54,110 bases of DNA from a virus. The notes under the pieces are model-generated. The model was not told the DNA's origin, searched no databases, and saw only the letters and a program-made list of their open reading frames with translations. The stretch is from positions 1-54,110 of the IMG/VR virus record IMGVR_UViG_3300035181_001603, one strand, 5' to 3'. A program made the position numbers and the translations under genes. Shown here one piece after another: positions 22,177 through 30,982 of this stretch; the stretch's first letter is position 1; the number at the start of each line of letters is the position of its first letter.

Positions 22177-23768
22177 GCCTCTAAGGATTCACAAGCCTCT
22201 TTTACAAGTTCTACTGCTTGATCATAGTCAATACCGGCCTCTAGGAGTTCACCAAGAGCGGCAGTCTTGTCATGACTGGTCATTTCCATTGCTGAGTTTA
22301 CGATAGCATTTTCTTTAGCTTTGTCGACAATACCGTCAGCAGCCTCTTTTACAAGTTCTACTGCTTGGTCATAGTCAATACCAGCCTCTAGGAGTTCACT
22401 AAGGGCGGCACGTTTTTGCATTTCAAAGTCATGGTCAACTGCTTTTAATTTTTTTCCTGCATATAATCCAGCTGTTCCGCCAGCAATCATACCTAAGTTA
22501 GCACCTACTACCGGACCTAATAGGAGTCCTCCTAGCTTAGCTCTAACCAAAGCATCCGCATCCGTGACCCCTTTAGTAAAAGCTTTAACTGCAAGTTTAC
22601 CCCCAAGAGGAGCCCCGAGCTTCGCACCAACTGCTGCTCCAGCAACTAAGCCAGCTGCTGGAAGGTATTTCTTAGCTTTGTCAACAATACCCTCAGCAGC
22701 CTCCTTTACAAGTTCTACTGCTTGGTCATAGTCAACACCAGCTTCTAGAAGTTCACTGAGGGCGGCACGTTTTTGCATTTCAAAGTCGTGGTCAACTGCT
22801 TTTAATTTTCTTCCTGCATATAACCCAGCTGCTCCGCCAGCAATCGACCCTAAGTTAGCACCTAATTCCTCATCTAATACTAGTCCTCTTGGCTTACCTC
22901 TAGCTAAAGCATCCGCATCATGAGCCAAAGCTTTAACTCCAAGTTTAGCCCCAAGAGTACCCCCGAGCTTCTCACCAGCTAATACTCCAGCAACTAAGCC
23001 AGCTGCTGGAAGGTATTTCTTAGCTTTGTCAACAATACCCTCAGTAGCCTCTTTTACAAGTTCTACTGCTTGGTCATAGTCAATACCAGCCTCTAGGAGT
23101 TCACCAAGGGCGGCACGTTTTTGCATTTCAAAGTCGTCAGCCTGGATCGCTACTTCTGCTTGTTTTACCAGGTCAACTGCTGATTCAAAATCCATTCCAG
23201 CCTCTACGAGGGCAGAGCAGGCCGCAGCCTTTTCAACGGCATCAGCATCAATATTGTTTGAGGTACCACCGGCTGCAACCGTTTTGTCGATAATTGCCTG
23301 TAGAACTTCATTGGGTTGACCTTCACTTGGAGTGGGATCTGCTACTGCCTGGGTTGCCATCATTTCAGCATTTTGTTCGGTAATTTCTGTTGCTAGTTTA
23401 TTCATATTCTGATCCTTTTGGTCATCGAAAACCGTGTCTGCCTGATCGGCTGTCTGTACTCCATTATCTATTGCTTTTTGTAAAGTATCTTGTGTAACTT
23501 CTGCAACCGTACCAGGGTCTATCGGAGTGGCCGCAGGGGCTTCAGCCACCATAAGGTCATTGCCATTACTAATTTCTGTGGCAAATTTCTCCATCAGTTT
23601 CTGGGCCAATTTCTCGCCTTCTAGTTGAGCCTTTTTGGTCATAGACATTTCGTCTTTGGCTCCTAAGATGTCTGCCAGTTCTTGGCTTACATTTGGAGCG
23701 GCAGCTACCTTTTCCATGCCAGTTTCAATTTCCAGGTCTTTCAGTAATTGGTCTAGATTGTGATTCAC
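22173..23768 (-). CDS. Repeat-rich inner-head/scaffold-like protein, 531 aa
   Basis: Start taken as GTG 23768 because AAAGGAAAATTAC precedes it; a longer frame begins with ATG 23807 inside the protease gene. Residues ~1-190 are acidic and helical (DQLLKDLEIETGMEKVA, then EGEKLAQKLMEKFATEISNG), as expected of a scaffold. The rest has five helical motifs of the LLEAGIDYDQAVELVKEA type and two glycine-zipper domains (YLPAAGLVAGAAVGAKLG). It directly follows the prohead protease gene. I infer a core/scaffold protein fused to packaged or ejected modules. Confidence 0.55.
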   Translation of the reverse strand: MNHNLDQLLKDLEIETGMEKVAAAPNVSQELADILGAKDEMSMTKKAQLEGEKLAQKLMEKFATEISNGNDLMVAEAPAATPIDPGTVAEVTQDTLQKAIDNGVQTADQADTVFDDQKDQNMNKLATEITEQNAEMMATQAVADPTPSEGQPNEVLQAIIDKTVAAGGTSNNIDADAVEKAAACSALVEAGMDFESAVDLVKQAEVAIQADDFEMQKRAALGELLEAGIDYDQAVELVKEATEGIVDKAKKYLPAAGLVAGVLAGEKLGGTLGAKLGVKALAHDADALARGKPRGLVLDEELGANLGSIAGGAAGLYAGRKLKAVDHDFEMQKRAALSELLEAGVDYDQAVELVKEAAEGIVDKAKKYLPAAGLVAGAAVGAKLGAPLGGKLAVKAFTKGVTDADALVRAKLGGLLLGPVVGANLGMIAGGTAGLYAGKKLKAVDHDFEMQKRAALSELLEAGIDYDQAVELVKEAADGIVDKAKENAIVNSAMEMTSHDKTAALGELLEAGIDYDQAVELVKEACESLEA

Positions 23769-23787
23769 GTAATTTTCCTTTAAATTA

Positions 23788-25308
23788 TTAATTTGATTGA
23801 GATACATTATACACTATATCTCCAACTTTAATACCGCCAGCAATTTTACCGGTAGTCTTATTCATCCTAAATAGCCTTCTAATTATCTTAGAAATAAGCC
23901 TCTCGGAATTTACTGGCTCGGCGTCGTTATTACTTTCAGGAAGCCCGTTCTTACTAAGAACAGAAGCCACTCGATAATCCGAAGCCTGCTTTATAATAAC
24001 TATTTTAGCATTATTTTGAAGTTTAGCCTCTATTTCCTTGTTTATGTACCATTTGGCCATAAGGGCCCCACCACCCAGAGCCATAAGAATTGGATAGTTG
24101 GTTTTTAGAAAGGAGCTCAGGTCTGGTCTTTGTTCAGGTTGGGCTACAGAGTGGTCATACAAAGGTTCTATATGTGGACCTAGTCCTGCATACCCGATGC
24201 CAGAAGCCCGTTTTTCCACATATGCAGGTAACAAGGAAGAAGAGTCTAGATGTTTGGCCAAGGCATGGTCAACCAATGGATTTTGTCCTAGGCTTTTTTC
24301 AACCTTGTAAACCTCCATTATAGTATCTGGATGAATCTCCGACATCATAGCTTCTACGACAGGCCCTACACCTTTAAGGTTAGGGGCAATCAGTTCGGCC
24401 AAGAACCCTATAGAAGGACTAATCCCGGCAGTTGCCATTGAATTCAAAACTTCAGCCAGACTAAAGACACTCAAGGAATGGGCCAGGGACATTGGAAGAT
24501 CTGAGGTCTTGTTCAAAATATTGTCCAAGGCTTCTGATGACACCACGTCACCTCTAATCTCTTTCACAAGTTCAGACAACTTATACTGCTCGGCTCGTTT
24601 TTCTCCTTCGGCCAAGTTTTCCAGGTCAGCCATCTCGGCAGAACCTATTACCCTGTCTTCCCCGGCCACCTTTACAAGTATGGAACTAGTAGGGTCAGCA
24701 GGTTTTACCACCAAGCTAATGTCAAAGAATTTAAGTGGGCCATTGTTCAAGGCCATTACCCTACGACCATCTGTATAGACTCGGTTTAACTCGTTGGATA
24801 AATGACTACAATATTCAGCCCTAGTATGAGCTCTATTATTACAGATAGAACAAGTATCAAAAGGAGTTTTACAGGCCATTGATGTGGCTGGGTAATCGCC
24901 TCTGGCAATACGGGCCTCTATGTCAGAAGTCAAGGATTTGTCCGCTTCTACAATCAGTTCAACCCTGTGCATTGTTTTATTATAGATTGCCAGCAAGACC
25001 ACGCCATTGGCCCTTTTTGGATCTTTGTTTATATGATGTCTGAAAAGATGGGCTGGACTAGTTTCAAAAGTCTTATGGTATTCGATTAACTGTGCCTCTG
25101 GAAAGTAGTCACCATTACGATTTGAGCCATAGTATTCCCCGGCTCCCATTGCATTTATATGGAGATAGGATTTACCTGCCTTTGGTCTAATGGTTTTTAC
25201 ATAGTCTACCAAATCCTGATGAGCAGCGGCCTTGACCAAACCTTGATCCGGCCCGGCCAGGTCGATTATAGTAATAGTTTCTTCTGAATTGTCTAGGAGT
25301 TTAAACAT
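23788..25308 (-). CDS. Prohead maturation protease with C-terminal extension
   Basis: A 506-residue protein. HLFRHHINKDPKRANGVV (His91/92) and YPATSMACKTPFD (Ser143) supply the His and Ser of phage prohead serine proteases. The following CSICNNRAHTRAEYCSHL (C153, C156, C167, H170) forms a metal-site-like insert, and KFFDISLVVKPAD closes the fold. I recognise this His/Ser/Cys-cluster type from other large myoviruses. Residues ~220-506 are an extra helical region, perhaps a scaffold or packaging part. It cleaves scaffold and capsid proteins during head maturation. The stop abuts the previous gene's layout with no gap to its start. Confidence 0.8.
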   Translation of the reverse strand: MFKLLDNSEETITIIDLAGPDQGLVKAAAHQDLVDYVKTIRPKAGKSYLHINAMGAGEYYGSNRNGDYFPEAQLIEYHKTFETSPAHLFRHHINKDPKRANGVVLLAIYNKTMHRVELIVEADKSLTSDIEARIARGDYPATSMACKTPFDTCSICNNRAHTRAEYCSHLSNELNRVYTDGRRVMALNNGPLKFFDISLVVKPADPTSSILVKVAGEDRVIGSAEMADLENLAEGEKRAEQYKLSELVKEIRGDVVSSEALDNILNKTSDLPMSLAHSLSVFSLAEVLNSMATAGISPSIGFLAELIAPNLKGVGPVVEAMMSEIHPDTIMEVYKVEKSLGQNPLVDHALAKHLDSSSLLPAYVEKRASGIGYAGLGPHIEPLYDHSVAQPEQRPDLSSFLKTNYPILMALGGGALMAKWYINKEIEAKLQNNAKIVIIKQASDYRVASVLSKNGLPESNNDAEPVNSERLISKIIRRLFRMNKTTGKIAGGIKVGDIVYNVSQSN

Positions 25309-26034
25309 TTAACCCAGATCTCTTTTCCCTAAGGAGATTTGGCCAGCCAATTTGGACAACCCAGAATCCCTTATCTGTTTATTCAGACCAGACTCAGCCT
25401 TTAAGTAGGTATGGGCCTTTTGTAGGGCGGCATGACTCTTGACTAATTCATCATACTTGGCCTTAAGGTTAGAGTGAGTAATACTGTCCACCATTCCAAA
25501 GCCAGAGAGTTCTGCTGACTTTTCTAGTACAATATTTTTGCCATGCTCCTTACCACTTATAAAGGACTCAGCTAGAGGATGATTACTCTTTACCTGACCC
25601 TCAGAGAATCCTCTTTCACTTCCCACTTCTTCTGCTAAGGGCAATAGGCTCCCACCAAGAGCTGCACCAATAAGCCCATTGCGAACTCTATGATCTTTGT
25701 TTGACAAAGCTCCAGCTACCCCACCAAATACTGCTCCTGTTAAAGGCATACGAAGTGCAATCTTTTCTAGATACTTATTCATTTTATTTAAACCTTCGTG
25801 TTCCACACCCTGCCCAAAGGAATACTTTTGATTATACTTCATTTTCGAAGCCTTTGAATATCCTTCCTTATACCCTAATGAATCTCCCCCCTCACCAAGA
25901 TATGTACCAAGACCTGCACCAATAATCCCATTGCGAACTCTGTGATCTTTGTTTGACAGAGCTCCAGCTACCCCACCAACTGCTGCTCCTACTAAAGGCA
26001 TACTAACTGCAATCTTTTCTATATACTTATTCAT
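25309..26034 (-). CDS. Tandemly fused glycine-zipper protein, 241 aa
   Basis: A 241-residue protein made of two homologous halves. Residues 1-84 start MNKYIEKIAVSMPLVGAAVG and contain GALSNKDHRVRNGIIGAGLG. At residue 85 the sequence restarts MNKYLEKIALRMPLTGAVFG with GALSNKDHRVRNGLIGAALG. DNA before the inner ATG (25782) resembles the leader of the gene itself (AAGGTTTAAATAAA versus AAGGGTTTAAAGAAA). Two tandem gene copies appear to have fused in frame. The second half has a helical extension. Likely head-packaged and membrane-active, by analogy with its neighbours. Confidence 0.6.
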   Translation of the reverse strand: MNKYIEKIAVSMPLVGAAVGGVAGALSNKDHRVRNGIIGAGLGTYLGEGGDSLGYKEGYSKASKMKYNQKYSFGQGVEHEGLNKMNKYLEKIALRMPLTGAVFGGVAGALSNKDHRVRNGLIGAALGGSLLPLAEEVGSERGFSEGQVKSNHPLAESFISGKEHGKNIVLEKSAELSGFGMVDSITHSNLKAKYDELVKSHAALQKAHTYLKAESGLNKQIRDSGLSKLAGQISLGKRDLG

Positions 26035-26039
26035 TTTCT

Positions 26040-26540
26040 TTAAACCCTTCCAAAACTAGGGATTCCCCTGGGACTATTATTATCTAAGTATCTACCTTCT
26101 AGGTCAACTAGAGCCTTAATTGTTCCAGCATCCACACCCTCACCTTGGATTACATTACTAAGAATCGAACTTAGCAGGTTAGGATCTCCTGCGACATTGG
26201 GGGCGAACTTGAAAATGGTTTCGGCGTACTGCCTGGCCTTTTCAGGAGAAGCCTTAATAATTTTGTTGGTATTCATAACCTGGGCTAAAGATTTGAAAAA
26301 TGCCGTTCTAAGCTCAGAGCTACTTACTATTTTTGTGGCCTTATAAATTCCAGTGGCCAGGGCAGCACCAGCCAGGGCAATCCCTAGACCAGCCACGCCT
26401 TTACCGGCAGAACCGAAGGCCTCTGCCGTGAATTTTGGGTCCAGGGTAAAAGCTACTTTCTCCATAAGGCCGTCTAAGAAGGCCTCTTTCTCTGCCTGGG
26501 TTTCAAACTGCTCTACTGCTTCTTTTATTAGTTGTTCCAT
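26040..26540 (-). CDS. Virion-type protein with central hydrophobic helix, 166 aa
   Basis: A 166-residue protein. An N-terminal helix (EQLIKEAVEQFETQAEKEAF, then LMEKVA) leads to a Gly/Ala hydrophobic segment (GVAGLGIALAGAALATGIYK, ~48-67) that could span a membrane. A C-terminal helical domain follows (SPEKARQYAETIFKFAPNVA, then LVDLEGRYL) of a kind I have seen in minor virion proteins. AAAAAGGAACTTAAGAA precedes the ATG. Position among virion genes suggests a packaged protein; role unknown. Confidence 0.55.
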   Translation of the reverse strand: MEQLIKEAVEQFETQAEKEAFLDGLMEKVAFTLDPKFTAEAFGSAGKGVAGLGIALAGAALATGIYKATKIVSSSELRTAFFKSLAQVMNTNKIIKASPEKARQYAETIFKFAPNVAGDPNLLSSILSNVIQGEGVDAGTIKALVDLEGRYLDNNSPRGIPSFGRV

Positions 26541-26555
26541 TTCTTAAGTTCCTTT

Positions 26556-27602
26556 TTAATTCCCTGTGTCTGGATGTAGTTTGGTCCAGACGCTATCTTC
26601 TTTTTTGGCCAACGACAATCCAGCAGTGGCCGATACAATACCACCTACTCCAAGTTTCCCGGCTGTGGTAAGTTTAAATCCATGTTTGGCCTCTGCCGCA
26701 TCTTTTCCATACATCCCGGCATCACTTGTATATTGGGAGATGGCAGCCTCCCTATTAGGTATACCGACCTTACCCACCATGTGGTCCAAACCCTTACTAG
26801 TAGCTGACATATTTTTGGCAGTATTGACGGCCAGGTTAGAAACCCCTTTTATACCCTTACCAATCAGGCCTCCTACAAACCCAAAGACGGCAGTTTTTTC
26901 AAGGGCATTTGTTGCCCGACCTACTGAGGCAGATACTGAGTTATATTCTGTCACCAAGGCTTCGGCCTGTTTCAATAAGCCATACAATTTTTCAACCCGG
27001 ACAAGATCAGCGTCTCTGAACAACACTTTTTCTGAGGCCGACTTTGTAAGACCCAAAAGACCCCTAAGTCTAGCCAGGTCATCTGGGCTGTCTTTGGTTA
27101 CATAGGCCACTTTACTCATAAGGTTCTTTTCAGAGGCCAGACCTTTTACTGCTGAATTGATCTTATAAAAACATTCTTCTTTATCATAGGAAAGCTTGGT
27201 CAAGTAGCTCTTCTGACTAATAACTTCTTTAGAAATCATTGCAAGCTTTTCATGCTCTGTCAGACAGCTGCTCCAAGTGGCAACTTTACTAAGTGGGGAA
27301 ATTACTTCTGGTACTATAGCATCCCTAGGAACATGCACTCCTGGAGTAATCATATGATTTAGTACGTCTTCATACCTACAGACAGGAAACTCAAAAGTCC
27401 GGTCAGTATTGTCTTGTAACTGTCTAAGGTAGGCAATGGAGTTAGAGGCCTCGATAAGTCTCTTAGTCTGCTCCGGATTAAGTTCAGATGCCTTTGCTTC
27501 GTAAGCTACTGCCTCGGTCAAAGAGGCTTCTTTGCTCATAAATGAGGTTACTGCTCTTACGGACATTGCCTGTAAAAGGGATGGTGTTAAATCAATTGTC
27601 AT
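26556..27602 (-). CDS. Hypothetical virion-type protein, 348 aa
   Basis: A 348-residue, mainly helical protein with repeated EKxA-type segments (SKEASLTEAVAYEAKASELN, then EHEKLAMISKEVISQKSYLT, then KSASEKVLFRDADLVRVEKL). A short Gly-rich hydrophobic stretch lies near residue 245 (FGFVGGLIGKGIKGVSNLAV) and another at the end. Overlaps the preceding gene by 11 bases. Not recognised; composition and context resemble inner-head or ejected proteins. Confidence 0.5.
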   Translation of the reverse strand: MTIDLTPSLLQAMSVRAVTSFMSKEASLTEAVAYEAKASELNPEQTKRLIEASNSIAYLRQLQDNTDRTFEFPVCRYEDVLNHMITPGVHVPRDAIVPEVISPLSKVATWSSCLTEHEKLAMISKEVISQKSYLTKLSYDKEECFYKINSAVKGLASEKNLMSKVAYVTKDSPDDLARLRGLLGLTKSASEKVLFRDADLVRVEKLYGLLKQAEALVTEYNSVSASVGRATNALEKTAVFGFVGGLIGKGIKGVSNLAVNTAKNMSATSKGLDHMVGKVGIPNREAAISQYTSDAGMYGKDAAEAKHGFKLTTAGKLGVGGIVSATAGLSLAKKEDSVWTKLHPDTGN

Positions 27603-28254
27603 TGCCTAAATTCTCTTCTAGTATGGAGTCCAAACCATCAAACTCCGGTAGTACTTCTCGTATTGCAATTTCTAAGTCTTTTCTGGCGGCATTGGAGTCC
27701 ATCACCCAAAGTTTCAACAGTCTAGAAATGTCAGTACTCAGCTTGACCCATTTAACACTTTCCTTACCGGTCTCACTAGTAGAGGAATTGTACATTGCCT
27801 CTTTGGATTTAAAAAGGCAAATGTTAAACAGGTCTTGCAGTCCAGTAACAGGACTAATCTCTGCCGTCTTACCTAGTCTCCAGGATATAAAATCAAGCCC
27901 ATGATTCAAGGCCCATCTTTTGAGACTACCCTCGGCCAGGTCTACTTCAGAAACTCGGTCTATATGATCTATTTTAGTCAGTCTATCCCAAGATGTTATG
28001 CTAAAAAAGAACTCAGAATAAACTTTTAATACCTCCAAGTCTACTTCCAAGACTTCGGCAATCTTTTCAAAGTCCTGGCTACAGATTAGACTGGCTTCTA
28101 TATATCGTTTTTTAAGTGGATTGTTGTAGGCTGCCTTTGCTTCTTTGAACTGTAATCCTAATACCCCATCTGGATTTTCCAGAATAGAGTCCACCCTAGA
28201 GTCCAAACCTTTAATGGCATCGACCGTAAGATTAAACTTATTCTTTGGGTTCAT
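27592..28254 (-). CDS. Hypothetical protein, 220 aa
   Basis: A 220-residue soluble helical protein (NLTVDAIKGLDSRVDSILEN, then DFEKIAEVLEVDLEVLKVYS). An ATG start at 28254 is preferred over a TTG at 28269 because the latter lacks a ribosome site. The start lies inside the end of the upstream gene. No motif is recognised. It lies in a minus-strand run of virion-type genes between the 611-residue protein and the 348-residue protein. Confidence 0.5.
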   Translation of the reverse strand: MNPKNKFNLTVDAIKGLDSRVDSILENPDGVLGLQFKEAKAAYNNPLKKRYIEASLICSQDFEKIAEVLEVDLEVLKVYSEFFFSITSWDRLTKIDHIDRVSEVDLAEGSLKRWALNHGLDFISWRLGKTAEISPVTGLQDLFNICLFKSKEAMYNSSTSETGKESVKWVKLSTDISRLLKLWVMDSNAARKDLEIAIREVLPEFDGLDSILEENLGNDN

Positions 28255-30073
28255 TAGGCTCTGATGCAAGTCTACTCAGCTTCAAGTAGGCATCGCCCAA
28301 AGATCTATACACGTTTCTAAGTGAACCAACCAGGGCCAAAATCTCAGAAGCATTACTACCATTAAACATTTTGGACATGTTCAGCCGGTAAAGTAGTAGC
28401 AGTCTACCTAACCGGTCTATGCTTGTTTTAATGTCTGGCAAGTATTCTGACACATACTCATTCATATCAGGAGCCTGTAATAGCTCGGCCAACAAGGTGG
28501 CTTCGATTGTCTGGTCATCGTTGGTACTGAAGGACTGGTTAGTATTACCAACCATGCTTGGGCCAAAGGAATAATCGTTAGAGGGATCTCCTGGAAACTC
28601 TCCAAAGGTAGGAATATCTCCAGTACTGAAGTCGGCCTTTTTAGACATCAAAAACTTAAACTGTTTTCTGATCCTAGCTTTTTCCATGAAGGATTCGGCC
28701 ATATCAGGGTCAATGCCTAGATCAATCAAATTACCAATCATTGAGGCGGCAGAGGCCACAGGCTTGTTATTAAAGGTAAACTCAACTCCGTCATGACTGA
28801 TGACACCATGGTCACCTAGATGCATCATACTAGCCATTTGGATTTTCATCTGGGCCGTATTTGGATTACATTCCAGTTCACAATAAATGTCTTTGCCTAG
28901 TTCTACCATCAAGGTATCAGCTGGAATGATTACCTCATCGTCGCTAATTTTAGTAATATTGGTACAGTTTGCATAGGCATTGATGGTCATAGGCTGGTCA
29001 GTGACTAAAGATCTACAGTATAATGTTATACCTATAGAGGAGGCCATAGCCCGATTGACTCTAAAGGCTCCAGCCATTTCTAGACATGGAGTCAAAATCA
29101 TTACCTTGGTGCCGCCCAATACCTGACTAGGAACCATAGGAGGACAGTTTTGGAACACTTGCTTAAGAACAGAATGCCCTTGAACTCCCTGACCGGCCCC
29201 TACTGATTTATGTGTAGTAGAAAAATCTCCATTAGAAAATAAGACAAATAACGGATTGGCGGTGCCATCGGTAGGTAAGGTTTGTTTCATTACCGTACCT
29301 TGACGGGTTTCTCCTGACTTCAAGACAATCTCGAAGGTCATATTTGAGTCTAGTGCCCCCAGTTGTCTGACAGCCCCAGATAGGCAGGCATCTACCACAA
29401 TTCGTGGATTGGTTTGTTTACCACGGACTGCATACCCTTTGTCCAGGATACTTTGAATCTCAGGCTCAGACAGGTTGTCTCCACCAGTAATTACCATGAC
29501 CTTTACTTCTGGAGTTGTACCAGTTTCAGATTCCACTTTACTTTTCAAGGCTTGAACAATAGAACTGATGTCAAAGTGACTGTCTAGCCCGTTGGCCATT
29601 TCAGAATTGTTTCTAAGGACTTCAGTAAAGGCCTTCTTGACCATATTAGAGCTTGAGGCCAGGAGATCAATAAATCTACCTGTAGAGGCGTATGCCACCT
29701 TACCTGTTCGTGGAGGTACCACCAGGTTATGTAGGCTTGGATTTTGTATTACTGTCTGGGGAATCTTGGTAGATTTACCCATTTGGTTCAAGGACTGGGT
29801 TTCGGTCAAGTTCTCTACAAAACCTTTTGTCATGGGTAGAAATTCTGAGGCAGCCGGGTTAAAGATTGAGTCAATAGGTTGAACGACGCCTGCCTTAGCC
29901 ACCACAGGAATGAAATACATCTGACCACCAAAAGACACAACACAGACTCCTGCCTGGGTGTCGTCACCTTCCCGATTCATTTCCTCAGTAATGTCCTTAA
30001 AGGACACAATGAATTGAGAAAGCTTGGGAAATAGCTGGAGAATTTTGGTAATTGCCTGCGCTGAAAAGTCCAT
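28238..30073 (-). CDS. Large hypothetical virion-type protein, 611 aa
   Basis: A 611-residue protein. Residues ~1-100 form an alpha/beta start (CVVSFGGQMYFIPVVAKAGV). Residues ~180-290 have alternating strands and helices (VKVMVITGGDNLSEPEIQSI). Near residue 450 it contains LIDLGIDPDMAESFMEKA, resembling the repeat motif of the inner-head proteins. The C-terminus is helical. The late-type motif lies 31 bases upstream. It resembles no portal, hub or polymerase that I know. As a single large protein in the virion region it may be a tail or inner-head component. Confidence 0.5.
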   Translation of the reverse strand: MDFSAQAITKILQLFPKLSQFIVSFKDITEEMNREGDDTQAGVCVVSFGGQMYFIPVVAKAGVVQPIDSIFNPAASEFLPMTKGFVENLTETQSLNQMGKSTKIPQTVIQNPSLHNLVVPPRTGKVAYASTGRFIDLLASSSNMVKKAFTEVLRNNSEMANGLDSHFDISSIVQALKSKVESETGTTPEVKVMVITGGDNLSEPEIQSILDKGYAVRGKQTNPRIVVDACLSGAVRQLGALDSNMTFEIVLKSGETRQGTVMKQTLPTDGTANPLFVLFSNGDFSTTHKSVGAGQGVQGHSVLKQVFQNCPPMVPSQVLGGTKVMILTPCLEMAGAFRVNRAMASSIGITLYCRSLVTDQPMTINAYANCTNITKISDDEVIIPADTLMVELGKDIYCELECNPNTAQMKIQMASMMHLGDHGVISHDGVEFTFNNKPVASAASMIGNLIDLGIDPDMAESFMEKARIRKQFKFLMSKKADFSTGDIPTFGEFPGDPSNDYSFGPSMVGNTNQSFSTNDDQTIEATLLAELLQAPDMNEYVSEYLPDIKTSIDRLGRLLLLYRLNMSKMFNGSNASEILALVGSLRNVYRSLGDAYLKLSRLASEPNEPKE

Positions 30074-30103
30074 ATTAATATAGGGTCCAAAAGATTATAG
30101 ACT

Positions 30104-30115
30104 TATTTTAACCTA
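30104..30115 (-). promoter_or_regulatory. Late-type motif TAGGTTAAAATA
   Basis: Minus-strand TAGGTTAAAATAAG, overlapping the TAG stop of the lysozyme-like gene and 31 bases before the ATG of the 611-residue protein. Member of the six-copy set. Confidence 0.45.
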
Positions 30116-30982
30116 GGAACAGCCTATTGTCCCTTTAGGTGTGCTGTTTGTTGCGGCCACCGTAGTCTGTTTGCTGTCAGCCTCTACGGGTTTTAAGGAA
30201 TCACTATAGTTCGCCACTTGATTGAAGGCATCTAGTCCAGATTTAGTTATGTTAGAGTTGGCCAATAGTATGGCAATACCATCAGTTTTACTATTTACAT
30301 CAATAGCCCTATTACTGGCGATATATCCATTAATATCCGCTCCCCTACCAACATAGGCTATAGTGGCTGCGACTATAGAATCATGGACCGATCTTTTGTG
30401 TCTACGATAAATTTTATATTTAGAATCTAAAACTAGTAATCCAGCTGCAATGGACCTGGTTAACCCCGTATCATTATCAGGAAATAGTGCTATTATACTT
30501 TCCCCAGGATTGACTTCTAAACCAAGGTCTGTGATAACTTTTCGGTAATAGCTGTGCCCAAACATATCTATATTAGGGCCGGTGTTTTTTACACAGTAAC
30601 ATCCCATTACCCCAGAGGCCCCGTGGGCAGCCCTGCCTTGATTGATATTTATAAGTACTTGTGAAGGGGTGGACCCGTTAGAAATCAAGCTCCTAATGGC
30701 TGGGCTATTCATATACTGGGGGATAAGTGATCCAAAATTAGAAGGAGTTACCCCTGGATGGATAGAACTACTACCATTGAGGCCAGAGTTCTCTCCCCAG
30801 AATTTAGTATTACTCCAGGACATATTGAAACTACTTTCATGTCCCCATATTGCCATGGCAATATAGACAATGTCAGGAATACGGGCTAGGTCTGGAAAAT
30901 ATTGTTTTAACAGATTTTGAGTAATTACCGCATAGTGTTGGACTTTGTTATACCTGGCCGAGGAAACACTAGTATTTCCCAT
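30113..30982 (-). CDS. Lysozyme/transglycosylase-like virion protein
   Basis: A 289-residue protein. IAMAIWGHESSFNMSW (Glu49) matches the catalytic Glu-Ser helix of lytic transglycosylases and lysozyme-like domains. GASGVMGCYCVKNTG follows in the position of the G-x-x-G/Q substrate segment. There is no signal peptide. The start at 30982 is chosen because GGAG lies nine bases upstream; longer starts at 31003 or 30991 are possible. It overlaps the end of the beta-prime C-part gene. It probably locally digests peptidoglycan during DNA entry, because it sits among virion genes. Confidence 0.55.
   Translation of the reverse strand: MGNTSVSSARYNKVQHYAVITQNLLKQYFPDLARIPDIVYIAMAIWGHESSFNMSWSNTKFWGENSGLNGSSSIHPGVTPSNFGSLIPQYMNSPAIRSLISNGSTPSQVLININQGRAAHGASGVMGCYCVKNTGPNIDMFGHSYYRKVITDLGLEVNPGESIIALFPDNDTGLTRSIAAGLLVLDSKYKIYRRHKRSVHDSIVAATIAYVGRGADINGYIASNRAIDVNSKTDGIAILLANSNITKSGLDAFNQVANYSDSLKPVEADSKQTTVAATNSTPKGTIGCS

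Larger units (their letters stand above)
20771..23115 (-). repeat. Six near-identical 69 bp repeats encoding LLEAGIDYDQAVELVKEA
   Basis: Copies at 20771-20839, 21041-21109, 22195-22263, 22342-22410, 22699-22767 and 23047-23115 differ by only a few bases each. A more diverged seventh lies near 23155-23226 (LVEAGMDFESAVDLVKQA). They are distributed over two genes and are separated by glycine-zipper domains that are also duplicated (20470-20755, 21140-21375, 22441-22690, 22795-23030). Low DNA divergence implies recent duplication or gene conversion. Confidence 0.9.

Noticed and set aside
30946-30960. Minus-strand AGGTATAAC in the lysozyme-like gene as a minus-strand copy of the plus-strand promoter
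   Set aside because: It is inside the coding sequence (codons for R-Y-N-K) just after the start and lacks the T before GG; coincidence is sufficient.
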